NCBI RefSeq assembly: GCF_019444005.1
Contig: NZ_CP049305.1
Location: forward strand, 1-64,000
From: Liquorilactobacillus nagelii DSM 13675
Lineage (GTDB): Bacteria > Bacillota > Bacilli > Lactobacillales > Lactobacillaceae
DNA: 64,000 nucleotides
Direction of reading: 5' to 3'
In this document: positions 1-10,563 of the stretch, piece after piece
Layout of the letters: every line of letters starts with the position of its first letter
Position numbering within the stretch: position 1 is the stretch's first letter
Notes under the pieces: generated by a model
The model's database searches: none
What the model saw: the letters and a program-made list of their open reading frames with translations, nothing else
Told to the model about the DNA's origin: nothing
Made by a program: the position numbers and the translations under genes

Positions 1-663
1 GGCCAGTATGTTCCACCTTTGTTTGTACTAATTGCAATTTTTATTATACGATTCGTCTTTTCAATGATTTCATATGGTTCCGGATTACTGGCGGTATTTT
101 TTGCCGATTCTTTCTTTAGGTGCTGTGATTGGTGCGGTTTATGGCGTCTTAATGAATCAATTAGGATTATTATCGCATGTCTATATCATGAACCTAATCA
201 TTTTTTCCATGGCCGGTTACTTTGCTGGAATTGGAAAAGCTCCCTTCACAGCTATCTTGCTGGTAACAGAAATGGTTGGCAATTTAACACATTTAATGCC
301 ATTAGCAGTCATATCGTTAACTGCTTACCTTGTTGTTGATTTATTAGGCGGTGCACCAATCTATGAAGCATTGCTTAAGCAGATGACAATGCCTAAAACT
401 GTTCAGCAACTTCATCGACCTGATCATTTGGAAATACCGGTTTTTTTGGCAGTCCCTTAAACGGCAAAATGGTCCGAGACATGCCATGGCCTAAAGAAGC
501 ACTGCTCATTGGAATCCGGCGTGGTGAACAAGAAGTGATTCCACATGGTGACACCTTGATTCATGAAGGTGATACGTTAGTACTGTTAACTGATACAACC
601 CAACGAACCCGAGTTAAACAACGGATTGATGCATTATTAGCAACTTTAGAAAAAAAACACTGA
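1..663 (+). pseudogene. clcA: ClC chloride channel, 3' part with frameshifts (copy of 50504-51169)
   Basis: The start is cut by the window edge. Three single-base deletions (near 88, 100 and 440) split the frame, compared with the intact gene at 49607-51169. The last 64 codons, the TrkA_C-like tail, read cleanly to the stop at 661-663. The frameshifts are most likely sequencing errors at the contig end, not real decay. Confidence 0.85.
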
Positions 664-867
664 GACTAAGTTAATAGGCAAATTGGTCTATCATATAATA
701 ATATTAGATTAAGTGGGTCCGTTGCCAGACATAAACATATTGGGAAACTATATACAAATACGGCGAAGTACGAAAAACGCTGAAAAAGAATTAGTTGAAC
801 CTATTTTTGAAAAATACAAAGATAAATAATAAGCTGAAATGCCTTGCTACCCAATTTTTCATAGTCA

Positions 868-1140
868 TGCTATAATGAAAAAGAAAAAGGAAGTCCCACG
901 TGAACAGGACTTCCCGTGTAGAGCCGTTAAAGACGTGGCAGATATTAAAACAACACTAGTTCGCCCCATAAACCGGTCAAAGTTATGTGGGGCGGCTTTT
1001 TCATTTGTGGTGTTGTCGATATAGCTGAGTAGCGCGATTAAAAACGTGCCAAACAGCAACATCAACGAGAGTGTCTGAAAGACGCTCATTGACTGTGAAG
1101 CCTTCCTGAAGATTATTCCATGTTCCCATGAGCCTCACCT
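868..1140. other. Type I toxin-antitoxin locus, error-bearing copy of 51380-51655
   Basis: This carries the same elements as the right copy: the TATAAT of the antisense RNA, the GGAAGTCC hairpin, the shared terminator and the minus-strand toxin ending near 1001 and starting at 1089. A missing T near 1012 and other indels extend the toxin reading frame into nonsense. See the right copy for the annotation. Confidence 0.8.
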
Positions 1141-1550
1141 CGCAAGGGAAAAGACAATCATTGCCATTAAAGCTTCTTGCTTAATCTATTATACAGGGAA
1201 ATGGGGATAGAATAGTGTCTATGCATAATCAGCTTTCTTTAATCTTCGAGCCATAAATAGCCAAGCTATTAACGAAAACAACAGGACTATAAATACCGTG
1301 ATGTAACTCGTGTTTCCGTGATAAGTTAAAGATTCGATCCAAAAAAATTAAGACAACTAGGATATTCACGAGAAACCTTGTTTCCAGATGAAAAAACATT
1401 TGATGGTAAATACAGGGAAACGATAAATTCAATTAATAATTCGCACTAAGCTTAAAGGCCACTAGGGTATACCCTAATGGTCTTTTTTATTTCTGTGCTA
1501 TACTAGGAATTACAAGTGTTCATTAGAACTGTCCAAAAGGAGAATTGGAA

Positions 1551-2135
1551 ATGGCTAAAATCGGTTATGCGCGTGTGAGTTCCAAGGAGCAACATTTAGA
1601 TCGACAGTTAGCGGCTTTAAAAGACGTTGATAAATTATTTACGGATAAATTAAGTGGGGCTAACACTAATCGGCCAGAACTGCAAAAAATGCTGGCCTAT
1701 ATTCGTGAGGGTGATATTGTAATGGTCACTGAATTAGATCGTTTAGGCAGAAACAACCATGATTTGACTAAGATCATGAACTCCATTCAAAATAAGGTGC
1801 CACCCTAGATGTGTTGAATTTACCGTCCATGACAGGGATTGCTGACCCCAATTTACGTCAACTCATGACCAACCTCATTATTGAACTTTTAAATACCAAG
1901 CTGAAAGTGAACGTAAGCGGATCATCGAACGTCAGCAACAAGGCATTGCCCTGGCTAAACAACAAGGCAAATATCATGGGCGCAAACCCCAATACACCCA
2001 AGGCGATCCCCGCTTGCAACATGCTTTTAAGCTTTATCGAGCAGGCATGAGTGACATTGATGTGTCCCAAAATACAGGTATTAAACGGACGACCTTTATT
2101 CGATACCGTGTGAAATACGGTATTAAAAGAAAATA
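1551..2135 (+). pseudogene. Serine resolvase, frameshifted copy of 52062-52649
   Basis: The start and N-terminal catalytic region match the intact gene at 52062. A missing G near 1796 and a changed base run near 1889 break the frame. These are probably sequencing errors. Confidence 0.85.
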
Positions 2136-2163
2136 GGGCCCCCTTTTGGTTGGCGCTGGTCCG

Positions 2164-3842
2164 TGTCAAGTAGACAGGTCAAATAATTAAAGTTCCTATG
2201 CAATTTCTTTTACGGCATGATCCGATATTCCATCGGCGTCATGCCGTTTTGGTTTCTTGGCGTCGTTCATAGTTATACCAGTGAATGGTGTCTTCAATCT
2301 GTTTCATCATCTCAACTTCAGATAAAGCTTGTTCAAATGCAAAGCGTTCGGTTTTCAGATGACTCCAGAAGCTTTCCATCGGGCTGTTATCCCCTGGAGT
2401 GCCTGGGCGAGACATACTATGAATAATGCCTTCTCCAGCCAAAAATGTATTGTACTCGCCACCTGTGTACGCCGATCCTTGATCACTATGCATCGTCTTG
2501 GGCTTAATGCCATTATTGTTCTTAAGGGCCAATTTGATGGTATCTGTCACTAGTTGTGCAGTCTCAGTTGGCGCGACGCGCCAGGCAATAATGCTATGAT
2601 CATACAGATCTTTTACGGCACTGAGTCGAAGCTTCTTCTCGTTCTTGATTCCATAGGTTAACTCTGAACAATCGTGACCATGACTAAATTAGGCCTGACT
2701 GGATGGAACGCATGTCCAGCGTCCACAGTGTACAGCTTGTTGGCAAGGAGATACTCTTTCTTCTCGGCTCTGCGATCATGCTTCGCGACGCGAAGAAGAG
2801 GCCCGTATGTGACCTTTGCGCATAATTCGACGAACACGGCCGTGACTGACATGATACGGCGTTTCGACGTTGATGTAGGTCACGAGTCGCTTAACGCCGA
2901 AGATGTAATGATTATTTTCTTCAAGCTCAATAATATATTCGAGAATCGCCTGATTCTCTAATTGATGTATCGTTGGTTTACGATTCAACCACTTGTAATA
3001 TGCGGCACGCGAAATATCAAGAGCACGGCACGCAGTGCTAATGCCATAAGGCTTGGCCGAATCTGGATTCATTTCTTGTGCGAGTTGTTGAATGGTCTGA
3101 TATTGCTCGTCTGAGCGGCATTCCTTCTTTCTATTTCCTGAAGTTTTTTTAGAACGGCGGCCTCCGTTGAGACGTATTCAAGTCGCGCCTTAAGGCGTTT
3201 GATCTCAAGATCCTTCTTCTCAAGTTCGGTCAGTTGATCATTATTTCCTTGGATTTACCACGCCGATCGGCAAGTGACGATTCACCACTTCGCTTGAATT
3301 TCTTGACCCAGGCATAGACTTGTCCATACGAAACGTCGAAGTGCTTTGTCGCTTCAACGTAATTCAATTCATTGGCGATAGTCCATTGTGCAATCTCGAT
3401 ACGTTCAGCTTGCGTCGTCTTAAGGCCATCCTTCATGGGTGCAGCCCTCCTAGCGGATTTAAGTAATTTACCACCATTATACAGGGAAACCCATTGAACT
3501 ATGACCACTATTGGGAATACCGAATTCTCTGGCTAACTTGGGATATGAGGTACTACCTCCAAGATACTTCTGAACGACCTCAAGTTTGAATTCTTGAGAG
3601 TAGACTCGATTGGTTCGTTTTCGCTTAAGCCCGTCCACACCATCTGACTCGTAACGTTCTAACCATTGCTGGATTTGTGAATCATGAACACCATACTGTC
3701 TATGAATTGAATTAGCAGACTGGCCCTTTTGGACCAGACCAATATAAAAGAGCTTCTCATCTAACGTATATCTAGAACCTTTTCGGCCCATACAAAAACT
3801 CCTTTCTAGGAAGACAAGCTTTAATTATTTGCTGTCTACCCA
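2164..3842 (-). mobile_element. IS3-family element, error-bearing copy of 52679-54362
   Basis: Both transposase genes lie on the minus strand. orfA covers 3791 to about 3069 and is split by indels near 3241 and 3503. orfB is broken by the frameshift seen in both copies plus extra ones near 2250 and 2670. Ends are inferred from the shared 'CAAATAATTAAAG' terminal motif in opposite orientations. Confidence 0.75.
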
Positions 3843-3907
3843 AGAAGGAGTATAGCCTTAACTGAAAGGGTCCCTATTTTCTTTACTTAATAAGTCTAAT
3901 TAAATTA

Positions 3908-4498
3908 GGTAGATTGCAAATTTAATCCGAATTTTGGACAAATTTGTCAGCATAACCTGATACGGTGTTTGCCAGTCGAGTATTTTAAGCGGTCGCTGGT
4001 TAATTTGGAGTAACGTCGTCGTTTAAATCTTGAGCACTAATGTGCTCAAAACGAGTCCCTTTAGGATAAAAATAACGTAAATTCCGATTAAAGCGTTCAT
4101 TACTACCACGTTCAGCTGGAGTATAAGCATGGCAGTAATAGGTCTTAATCCATATTGTGATTCGAGTGATACTAGCCCACTAAACTCAGTGCCACGGTCC
4201 ACAGTAAAGCTGTGCACCGGACCATTAAAGTGGTTAGGAACTTAGTTAGTGCTTCATTAACAGTCGCTGTCGTCCGATCTTTTAACCGGTATGCCCAAAG
4301 GAACCGTGATTTGCGATCGATTAAAGTTAATAAAACTGCCTTACTATGCCCACGAGGACCAACGACTGTATCTAGTTCAAAATCGCCGATGCGCTTACGT
4401 TGATTAATCATCATGGGACGCTGTTCAATTGATCGCCCCAAAGATTGATTATATTTGGATCGTTGGTCAACGTTACGCCGTTGGCGCACGCCATGTTC
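3908..4498 (-). mobile_element. Truncated IS30-family element (copy of 54429-55021)
   Basis: The left inverted repeat begins with GGTAGATTGCAAATTTAATC. The transposase catalytic part lies on the minus strand and carries extra indels (near 3935, 4020, 4150, 4227) absent from the right copy. It stops abruptly where the IS5-family element starts at 4499. Confidence 0.85.
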
Positions 4499-5353
4499 AG
4501 AAGCTGTCCAAGATCTATGATTTTTGATATACTTCTATGTAAAAAGCGAGTTTAAGCTATGAAAAATTATCCCAGCAATATTACTCGGCAACAATTTGAA
4601 TTAATTCGACCAGCTTTAGAAAATTTTCGTAAGCGAACTAAGCCTCGAAAATATGACCTCTACGAGGTCTTCTGTGCGGTCCTATATGTCTTGAAAACCG
4701 GTTGCCAACGGCGTCAAGTCCCCGGTGATTTCCCAGAATGGCGGTCAGTTTACAACTATTACAAAATTTGGTCAACTAAAGCTGAGCCTACGGCTGATTC
4801 TTTATTGGAACAAGTTTTAAAAAATTGTCATTGCTCGGCGAACTTACCAAGGACGTTCAGCTTTAACTTCCTTTATTATCGTTGACGCTCAGAGCGTCAA
4901 AAACACCGCTACTGCTGAAAACAAAGGTTACGACGCTGGTAAGAAAATCTCGGGGATTAAGCGCCATCTGGCAGTTGATATCAATGGCTTTCCGCAGGCA
5001 TTCACATGACGCGAGCGAACGTCTCTGATCGAGACGGGGCCAGTGCAATGATCGCTTTACATGCCATGCATTTACGCCAGGTTCAAAATGTCTTAGTTGA
5101 TGGTGGTTATTCAGGCGTTAATTTTCAGCTCGATGTAGCCAGTAATTTAAACGCAACCGTGCAGGTTGCGAAGCGCAATGAGTTGCATCGATTCGAAGTC
5201 ATGCCCCAACGTTGGGTAGTCGAACGATCTTTTAGTTGGCTAGAGAATTGTCGGCGACTTTGGAAAAATTGTGAGCGTCAATTAACCACCAGTCTGCAAA
5301 TGGTCGTTTTAGCGTTTTTAGCACTATTACTTAAGAGATTTTAGACAGCTTCT
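4499..5353 (+). mobile_element. IS5-family element (copy of 55022-55878)
   Basis: The ends are AGAAGCTGTC and GACAGCTTCT. One A is missing from the A7 slippery run near 4825 and one C near 5000, so the frame is less clean than in the right copy. Confidence 0.8.
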
Positions 5354-5355
5354 TA

Positions 5356-5657
5356 CAACTTTTAGTTAATAATATTAGAGAAAAAATTAGGGTAGCTGTC
5401 CCACCGAAGGGAGATCATGTTGTCACTCTATGTACTCAACAAAATCTTCAAATTTATTATGTAAAATCGAATGGTATAACTGATAATCGTGTTCGACATG
5501 TTACGAAAATTATTACCATCCATTTTTTATTAATAGCTATAATAATTCTAGGCTTTTTCCTTTTAGCCTTGTTTATTCTTAAGTTAAGAATAAATTACTT
5601 ACAAAGAACACAAGAATTGACAGATATACATGCAAAAATGCTAGTCGGGGAAAATAA
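5356..5657 (+). pseudogene. C-terminal membrane-protein fragment (copy of 55881-56183)
   Basis: This has the same orphan fragment with one hydrophobic segment as the right copy, with a missing A near 5636. It directly follows the right end of the IS5-family element. Confidence 0.55.
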
Positions 5658-5722
5658 CAGATTCCGTTCTTTTCCGTGTTATTATTGAGTCAAATCAATA
5701 TATAAGGTAGTGATTTTAATGC

Positions 5723-6283
5723 CCTCTCTTTTCCTGGTTTTCACAAAATCAAAGTCATAAATATGAATTTCAGCACAAATTACTTTGGTCTCCTAAATTA
5801 AATCGGAAACATGGTAGAAATCCCGGGTATGTAAACATGTCTCATGTCAGAAGAGGAGATATTATTTTTCATGTTTTTAACCAAAAGATTCATGCTGTAA
5901 GTGTTGCTAAATATGACGTTTATAGCTCCCCCAAGCCATTAGCATATGATGGAAATATTTGGGACGATGATGGTTGGAGGGTTGATTGTGATATGTATAA
6001 ACTTGAAATTCCCTTATCTGATCATCGAGAATGGTTAAATGCACATAAGGGTGAAGTCTTTGATAAGAATGGGCGATTAAAGCAACAATATCTTTTTGAA
6101 CTAAACCAAGAACAAAAAAATTATTTTTGGCATTTGATTCCAAGTAAACTAATGGAATCACTTTTGATTGATAGTACTACATCAACTACAAAAGTTCCAA
6201 ATTTAAGAGAAGTAGGTAAAAGTTTATCAAAAAAAAGAGTTATCGGTAATAACCAGATATGGATTCATGATCTCATTCAATGA
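5723..6283 (+). pseudogene. EVE-type domain protein with an N-terminal frameshift (copy of 56245-56808)
   Basis: An extra T near 5743 separates the first residues from the rest. From about 5760 to 6283 the frame matches the intact right copy. A sequencing error is the likely cause. Confidence 0.7.
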
Positions 6284-6302
6284 TCCTCGGAGGTGATTTT
6301 CA

Positions 6303-7319
6303 ATGTTATCCAACCAGCACTTTCAATCGACACCCGCGGTAAACTTCGACTTGCTCGCCTATACGATTGGTAGTTACCACTACAATTGGCATCCGCAAAT
6401 CGAATTATTTTGGCTCCTGCAAGGCCACGTGGAAGTCAACGTTGACGGCCGCCGGTATGATTTAAAAGCCAACGACTTAATTTTAATCAACACCAACTGC
6501 GGTCACGCCACGTTTGCCCTGGATCCAGAATGTCTGGCGCTGCGCTTACATATCGCCCCTGCATTCTACACCAGCCAAGGACTCGACTTGTCACACGGAG
6601 CTTTTCACCTAAACAGCGTGACAGCACCGCAACATCGCGACTACCAGACCATCCGGCAAATTCTGGCACAGCTCTATACGGGACTGCATCAATCAAGTTG
6701 GTCCGCATTCGAGCTAAACGCGGCCTATTTCCAGCTGACCAACTTGTTACATCATGACTTTTTTGACACTCAGGCAACGATTGCCTATCCACAGCCGAAA
6801 AAACAAAGCTCGCTCAGCCGGGTCATCGACAATCTCAATCAGCACTACGATCAGCCCGTCACGCTCGAATCGGCAGCCGCCATCAGTCACTACTCCACGG
6901 CCTATTTGTCCCGTATTTTTAAAGCTGAGCTCGGCATCAATTTTTACGAATACCTGACCCGCTGCCGCCTTCAACACGCGATTGCCGACTTGGAGGACCC
7001 TAATCTAAAAATTGCAGACGTTGCACCCAAAAATGGGTTCCAGGAGGTCAAGTCATTTAATTTGATGTTCAAACGGCATTTCGGTCAGACGCCTTCGAAC
7101 TACCGCGAGCACCTCTCAAATGGGCCGCGTTCAGCATTCAAACAACCACTGACGCCCACGCAAACCGCCTGGGTCCAAGCACAAATGACGCACTGGGCGC
7201 AACTGGCGACGGTCGATCAACTGAGTGCCTGTGAGAGTTGTGCTTACAAATTACACTTTGAAGAATACCAAGCACTCAAAACTAAGGTCACACAATTAAA
7301 AAATCTGCTCAATCAATAA
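6303..7319 (+). CDS. AraC-family transcriptional regulator, probable regulator of the tartrate genes
   Basis: This is a 338-residue cytoplasmic DNA-binding protein. The N-terminal ~130 residues look like the cupin sensor domain of AraC regulators, with the pattern NWHPQIELFWLLQGHVEVNV followed by a KANDLILIN strand. Residues ~175-275 hold the double helix-turn-helix (TLESAAAISHYSTAYLSRIF, then KIADVAPKNGFQEVKSFNLMFKRHFGQTPSNYR). A ~60-residue tail with two Cys (CESC) follows, which is unusual for the family and could bind metal. The GGAGGTGATTTTCA ribosome site precedes ATG 6303. The gene points toward ttdAB and ends in a strong terminator before it, so it is a separate unit. Control of ttdAB by tartrate is inferred from position only. 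The sequence is identical at 56828-57844. Confidence 0.9.
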   Translation: MLSNQHFQSTPAVNFDLLAYTIGSYHYNWHPQIELFWLLQGHVEVNVDGRRYDLKANDLILINTNCGHATFALDPECLALRLHIAPAFYTSQGLDLSHGAFHLNSVTAPQHRDYQTIRQILAQLYTGLHQSSWSAFELNAAYFQLTNLLHHDFFDTQATIAYPQPKKQSSLSRVIDNLNQHYDQPVTLESAAAISHYSTAYLSRIFKAELGINFYEYLTRCRLQHAIADLEDPNLKIADVAPKNGFQEVKSFNLMFKRHFGQTPSNYREHLSNGPRSAFKQPLTPTQTAWVQAQMTHWAQLATVDQLSACESCAYKLHFEEYQALKTKVTQLKNLLNQ

Positions 7320-7389
7320 TTAATGGCATAACAATTTTTGTGATAATGATTAGTCACACTTGTCGGTCCGAAATATGGATTTATCGCTC

Positions 7390-7440
7390 AGTACCAGTCT
7401 AATTCAGCATTTGCAACTGAATTAGACTGGTACTTTTTTG
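7390..7440 (+). terminator. Rho-independent terminator after araC
   Basis: A perfect 18-bp stem (AGTACCAGTCTAATTCAG and its complement) with a 9-base loop is followed by six T. It separates the regulator from ttdA. The copy is at 57915-57964. Confidence 0.9.
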
Positions 7441-7577
7441 TCATATCACATACCAGATTTGGTTGATTGCGTGGTTTTTCACAACGCCTCGTGCCGTCGA
7501 AGTCATCATCTAGCGGTTAGTCTGCGTGCCCAGGGTTGCCTAAAATGAAGCTGTAAATTGATAGGAGGAAATCAATC

Positions 7578-8510
7578 ATGGATACAATGACTTACGACTA
7601 TACCGAACCCACACTATCGACCAAGGGGCAGCGAATGCGTGACATCTTGGCCGACTACATTGCCCTCATCAGTCACCGCTTACCCGATGACGTGACGGCC
7701 AAACTCGAAGAACTCAGCAAAATTGAAGTCGATCCCTTACAAAAGCTCGTTTACGATACGATGATGGAAAATCAGTTACTCGCCAACAAGCTGCAGCGGC
7801 CGAGCTGTCAAGATACTGGGGCCTTACAATTCTTCATCAAATGTGGCGCCCAGTTTCCGTTACTCGGAGAATTGAACCAGATTTTAAAGGATGCCGTTTA
7901 TCGTGGCACGAAGAAGGCCCCGTTGCGGCACAACGCCGTTCAAACGTTCGACGAATACAATACTGGCATGAACATTGGTGACGGCATCCCGTCGATTTTC
8001 TTACGAGTCGACGGCAACGGTACGGACATTTCAATGTACGTTTACATGGCTGGTGGCGGTTGTACCTTGCCTGGCGCTGCCAAAGTGCTGATGCCCGGTG
8101 AAGGCTACGAAGGCGTCGTGCGGTTTGTCATGGATCGCATGACAAGCTATGGTATCAACGCTTGTCCACCATTACTCGTCGGCGTCGGCGTGGCAACCTC
8201 CGTTGAGACCGCCGCGTTGAATTCCAAACTCGCTTTGATGCGCCGCGTCGATAGTGAGAATCCAAATGCGAACGCCGCTAAGTTGGAACACCTCTTGGAA
8301 GACGGCATCAACCACATTGGGCTCGGGCCACAAGGCTTTGGTGGTCAAAAATCGGTCATGGGCGTCAACGTTGAAAATACGGCCCGGCATCCATCAACGA
8401 TTGGCGTCGCCGTCAGCACTGGTTGCTGGTCCCATCGACGCGGTCTCATTAACTTTGACCAAGATTTGAATTACGAATTACCACTGAACAAAGGAGTCGA
8501 ATTATCATGA
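7578..8510 (+). CDS. ttdA: L(+)-tartrate dehydratase, alpha (Fe-S) subunit
   Basis: This is the catalytic Fe-S subunit of a class I fumarase-type hydro-lyase. With TtdB it dehydrates L-tartrate to oxaloacetate in the cytoplasm. The 310 residues match the family length. Three conserved cysteines expected to hold the oxygen-sensitive 4Fe-4S cluster are visible: C77 (RPSCQDTG), C162 (GGGCTLPGAAK) and C283 (STGCWSHRR). A fumarase alpha subunit is the main alternative. The separate small beta subunit and the DASS transporter downstream favour tartrate. AGGAGG precedes ATG 7578, and the stop overlaps the ttdB start (ATGA), so translation is probably coupled. GC is visibly higher than in the AT-rich 16-24 kb part. 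The copy is at 58103-59035. Confidence 0.9.
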   Translation: MDTMTYDYTEPTLSTKGQRMRDILADYIALISHRLPDDVTAKLEELSKIEVDPLQKLVYDTMMENQLLANKLQRPSCQDTGALQFFIKCGAQFPLLGELNQILKDAVYRGTKKAPLRHNAVQTFDEYNTGMNIGDGIPSIFLRVDGNGTDISMYVYMAGGGCTLPGAAKVLMPGEGYEGVVRFVMDRMTSYGINACPPLLVGVGVATSVETAALNSKLALMRRVDSENPNANAAKLEHLLEDGINHIGLGPQGFGGQKSVMGVNVENTARHPSTIGVAVSTGCWSHRRGLINFDQDLNYELPLNKGVELS

Positions 8511-9118
8511 AAACTTATCATTTAACCACGCCCATCTCAGATGACGACATCAAAGACATTCGAATCGGCGACATCGTGTACCTGACCGGCTCACTCACGA
8601 CCTGCCGGGACGTCGCGCATCGTCGGTTAGTCGAAGAACACCGGCCGTTACCCGTCAACGTTACCGACCGTGCCATTTTACACGCTGGTCCAATCATCAA
8701 AGATCTCGGCGACGGCCACTATCAGATGGTTGCGGTCGGCCCAACCACGAGTATGCGAATGGAAAAATTCGAAGAAGCCTTTGTCAAGGAAACTCACGTT
8801 AAGTTGATCGTTGGTAAGGGTGGGATGGGCTCGGGGACAGAACGCGCCTGCAAAAAATATCACGCTCTCCATCTGGTTTATCCCGCAGGTAACGCGGTAT
8901 ACGCTGCGCTGCACGTTGAAAAAATCGTTGATGCACAGTGGAAGGACCTCGGCATGCCCGAAACACTCTGGGCGTGTGAAGTCAAAGACTTTGGCCCGCT
9001 GATCGTCTCGATCGATACGAACGGTGACAACTTGTTTGAGAAGAACAAAGTCATTTTTAATGAACGCAAGGAAGCCGAAATCAAGAAAATCAACGAACAA
9101 GTCAAATTTATCAAATAA
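8507..9118 (+). CDS. ttdB: L(+)-tartrate dehydratase, beta subunit
   Basis: A 203-residue protein of the Fumerase_C family, the partner of TtdA in the dehydratase heterotetramer. The signature stretch GKGGMGSGTERACKKYHALH lies at residues ~105-125, followed by the PAGNAVYAA segment typical of the swivelling domain. It overlaps ttdA by 4 bp with AAAGGAG just upstream. A short GC-rich hairpin (GCGCCCCC with its near-complement around 9123-9165) follows the stop. The copy is at 59032-59643. Confidence 0.9.
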   Translation: MKTYHLTTPISDDDIKDIRIGDIVYLTGSLTTCRDVAHRRLVEEHRPLPVNVTDRAILHAGPIIKDLGDGHYQMVAVGPTTSMRMEKFEEAFVKETHVKLIVGKGGMGSGTERACKKYHALHLVYPAGNAVYAALHVEKIVDAQWKDLGMPETLWACEVKDFGPLIVSIDTNGDNLFEKNKVIFNERKEAEIKKINEQVKFIK

Positions 9119-9187
9119 GGATTGCGCCCCCGTCACAGTGGCTGTCATCGCCGTGCCGGGGGCGTCACTCAAAGGAGGTTATTTTTC

Positions 9188-9509
9188 ATGATTAAGACAA
9201 GACCACCATTTAAGGAAGCAGCGTTAACCGCCTTACGAACCGTCATCGACCCCCGAACTTGGCGTTAACATCGTCGACCTGGGGTTAATTTACGACATTG
9301 CTTATGACGCCGACCTTCAACTGTGCACCGTCACGATGACGCTCACCATTATGGGCTGCCCATTGACGGGCTATCTGGACGACCACATCAAGGCAGCACT
9401 AAGCGCGTTGAATGATGTTGACCAGGTGCTCATTAATCTTGTCTGGGAACCCGCATGGTCAGTCGCTAAGATGTCACAGGCTGCCAAGCTAGAACTCGGT
9501 TTACAATGA
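9188..9509 (+). pseudogene. DUF59 / MIP18-type Fe-S assembly protein, frameshifted
   Basis: ATG 9188 follows AAAGGAGG. The first 23 codons read to ...VIDP, then a run of five C (near 9250) shifts the frame into a stop. Removing one C restores a complete ~107-residue DUF59 protein with ...DPELGVNIVDLGLIYDI and TMTLTIMGCPLT, ending at TGA 9507-9509. DUF59 proteins (SufT/MIP18/PaaD relatives) help assemble or insert Fe-S clusters. Placed after an Fe-S dehydratase, it may serve TtdA. Both copies of the repeat have the same C5, so it may be real, a slipped-strand switch, or a systematic homopolymer error. The copy is at 59713-60034. Confidence 0.75.
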
Positions 9510-9663
9510 CATGTCTACTCTGAGGACCGATTGGCTAGTCGAACATTCAGATATGACCAAACTACTGGTAAGTATCTCAATTGTGATTGATATCGCACAG
9601 CTTGACCGAGCCAGTTCAGACTAGCGTGCCTCAGCTGAAGTTAATTGAAAGGCGGTTTTACGT

Positions 9664-10425
9664 ATGTCACATTTGAATCCAGTCAACTATCGAAAACTCA
9701 TTTGGCCGCTCAGTTGTGGCCTGATACTTTGGCTGGCTGCCCCTCTGCGTCCAAGTGATTTGAGTTTGCTCGGATGGCAAATGTTGGCAATCTTTGTCAG
9801 TACGATCATCGGGTGTATTACCCAGCCGTTGCCCATCGCTGGGGTGGCAATCATCGGCTTGACCTGTTGTGTGCTATTAGGCGTCACGCCGATTGATACC
9901 GCGATTGCAGGATTTGGTGATAGTACGGTCTGGATGATCGCGATGGCCTACTTTTTATCTTGCGGTTTTGTCAAAACGGGTCTGGGTCGGCGAGTCGCGT
10001 TAGTGTTCGTCAAATGCTTCGGCAAACGAACACTCGGACTGGCCTACGCACTAATTGGTGTGGACTTAGTCACGAGTCCCGCGACACCGAGTAACACGGC
10101 GCGTGCTGGTGGCATCGTCTTTCCGATTATCGAATCGCTAGCCAAAGCGTACGGTTCCGACCCGCAAGAAGGGACCCAGCGCAAAATCGGCGCGTTTCTC
10201 ATGATGACCGCCTTTCATGGCAACATCGCAACCAGCGGTCTATTCATGACAGCCATGGCGCCCAACCTAGTCGCAGTTGCTTTAGCGGCCGCTCTGCACG
10301 TTCATATTACTTGGACTGGCTGGCTGCTGGCCGCCCTGCTGCCCGGTCTCATCAGTCTGATTTGTGTGCCTGCTATCATTTACAAACTTTATCCACCTGA
10401 AATCAAAGATACGCCGAACGCCTAA
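9664..10425 (+). CDS. DASS-family anion transporter, N-terminal half (probable tartrate/succinate antiporter)
   Basis: A 253-residue integral membrane protein. It has hydrophobic segments throughout and family motifs such as ITQPLPIAGVAIIGL and the first substrate loop ATPSNTARAGGIVFPI (SNT motif). Family members have ~450-500 residues with two inverted halves; this one stops after YPPEIKDTP, so the second half, including its matching SNT-type motif, is missing. It is probably non-functional unless halves pair, and may be a recent deletion. It would have imported tartrate or exchanged it for a dicarboxylate. GAAAGGCGG precedes ATG 9664. The copy is at 60189-60950. Confidence 0.8.
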   Translation: MSHLNPVNYRKLIWPLSCGLILWLAAPLRPSDLSLLGWQMLAIFVSTIIGCITQPLPIAGVAIIGLTCCVLLGVTPIDTAIAGFGDSTVWMIAMAYFLSCGFVKTGLGRRVALVFVKCFGKRTLGLAYALIGVDLVTSPATPSNTARAGGIVFPIIESLAKAYGSDPQEGTQRKIGAFLMMTAFHGNIATSGLFMTAMAPNLVAVALAAALHVHITWTGWLLAALLPGLISLICVPAIIYKLYPPEIKDTPNA

Positions 10426-10515
10426 TCCTGATCCACCTGGAACTCCCATGAGCCCTTTCGTCTGTGTGCTTTATCGGCACTGGCTAACTTACTATTGCAA
10501 TTTGCGTAAGCCTAA

Positions 10516-10557
10516 AAAATAAGGAAGTTGGCCTGATTGGTCAACTTCCTTATTTTT
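10516..10557. terminator. Bidirectional terminator between transporter and DUF305 gene
   Basis: A 13-bp perfect stem (AATAAGGAAGTTG / CAACTTCCTTATT) is flanked by A-run on the left and T-run on the right, so it can serve the two convergent genes. The copy is at 61041-61082. Confidence 0.85.
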
Positions 10558-10563
10558 TATCAG

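Noticed and set aside
865..1089. 74-residue minus-strand protein
   Set aside because: It is the 29-residue type I toxin read past its end because of an indel in the left repeat copy; the right copy shows the true stop.
1..5800. Real pseudogenisation of clcA, tnpR, IS3 orfA, IS30 and the EVE-type gene in the left copy
   Set aside because: All breaks are small indels limited to the contig end and absent from the right copy, so they are treated as sequencing errors.
8678..9172. 164-codon minus-strand frame opposite ttdB
   Set aside because: It lies wholly opposite a well-supported gene of high GC, where long antisense frames are expected; there is no family likeness.
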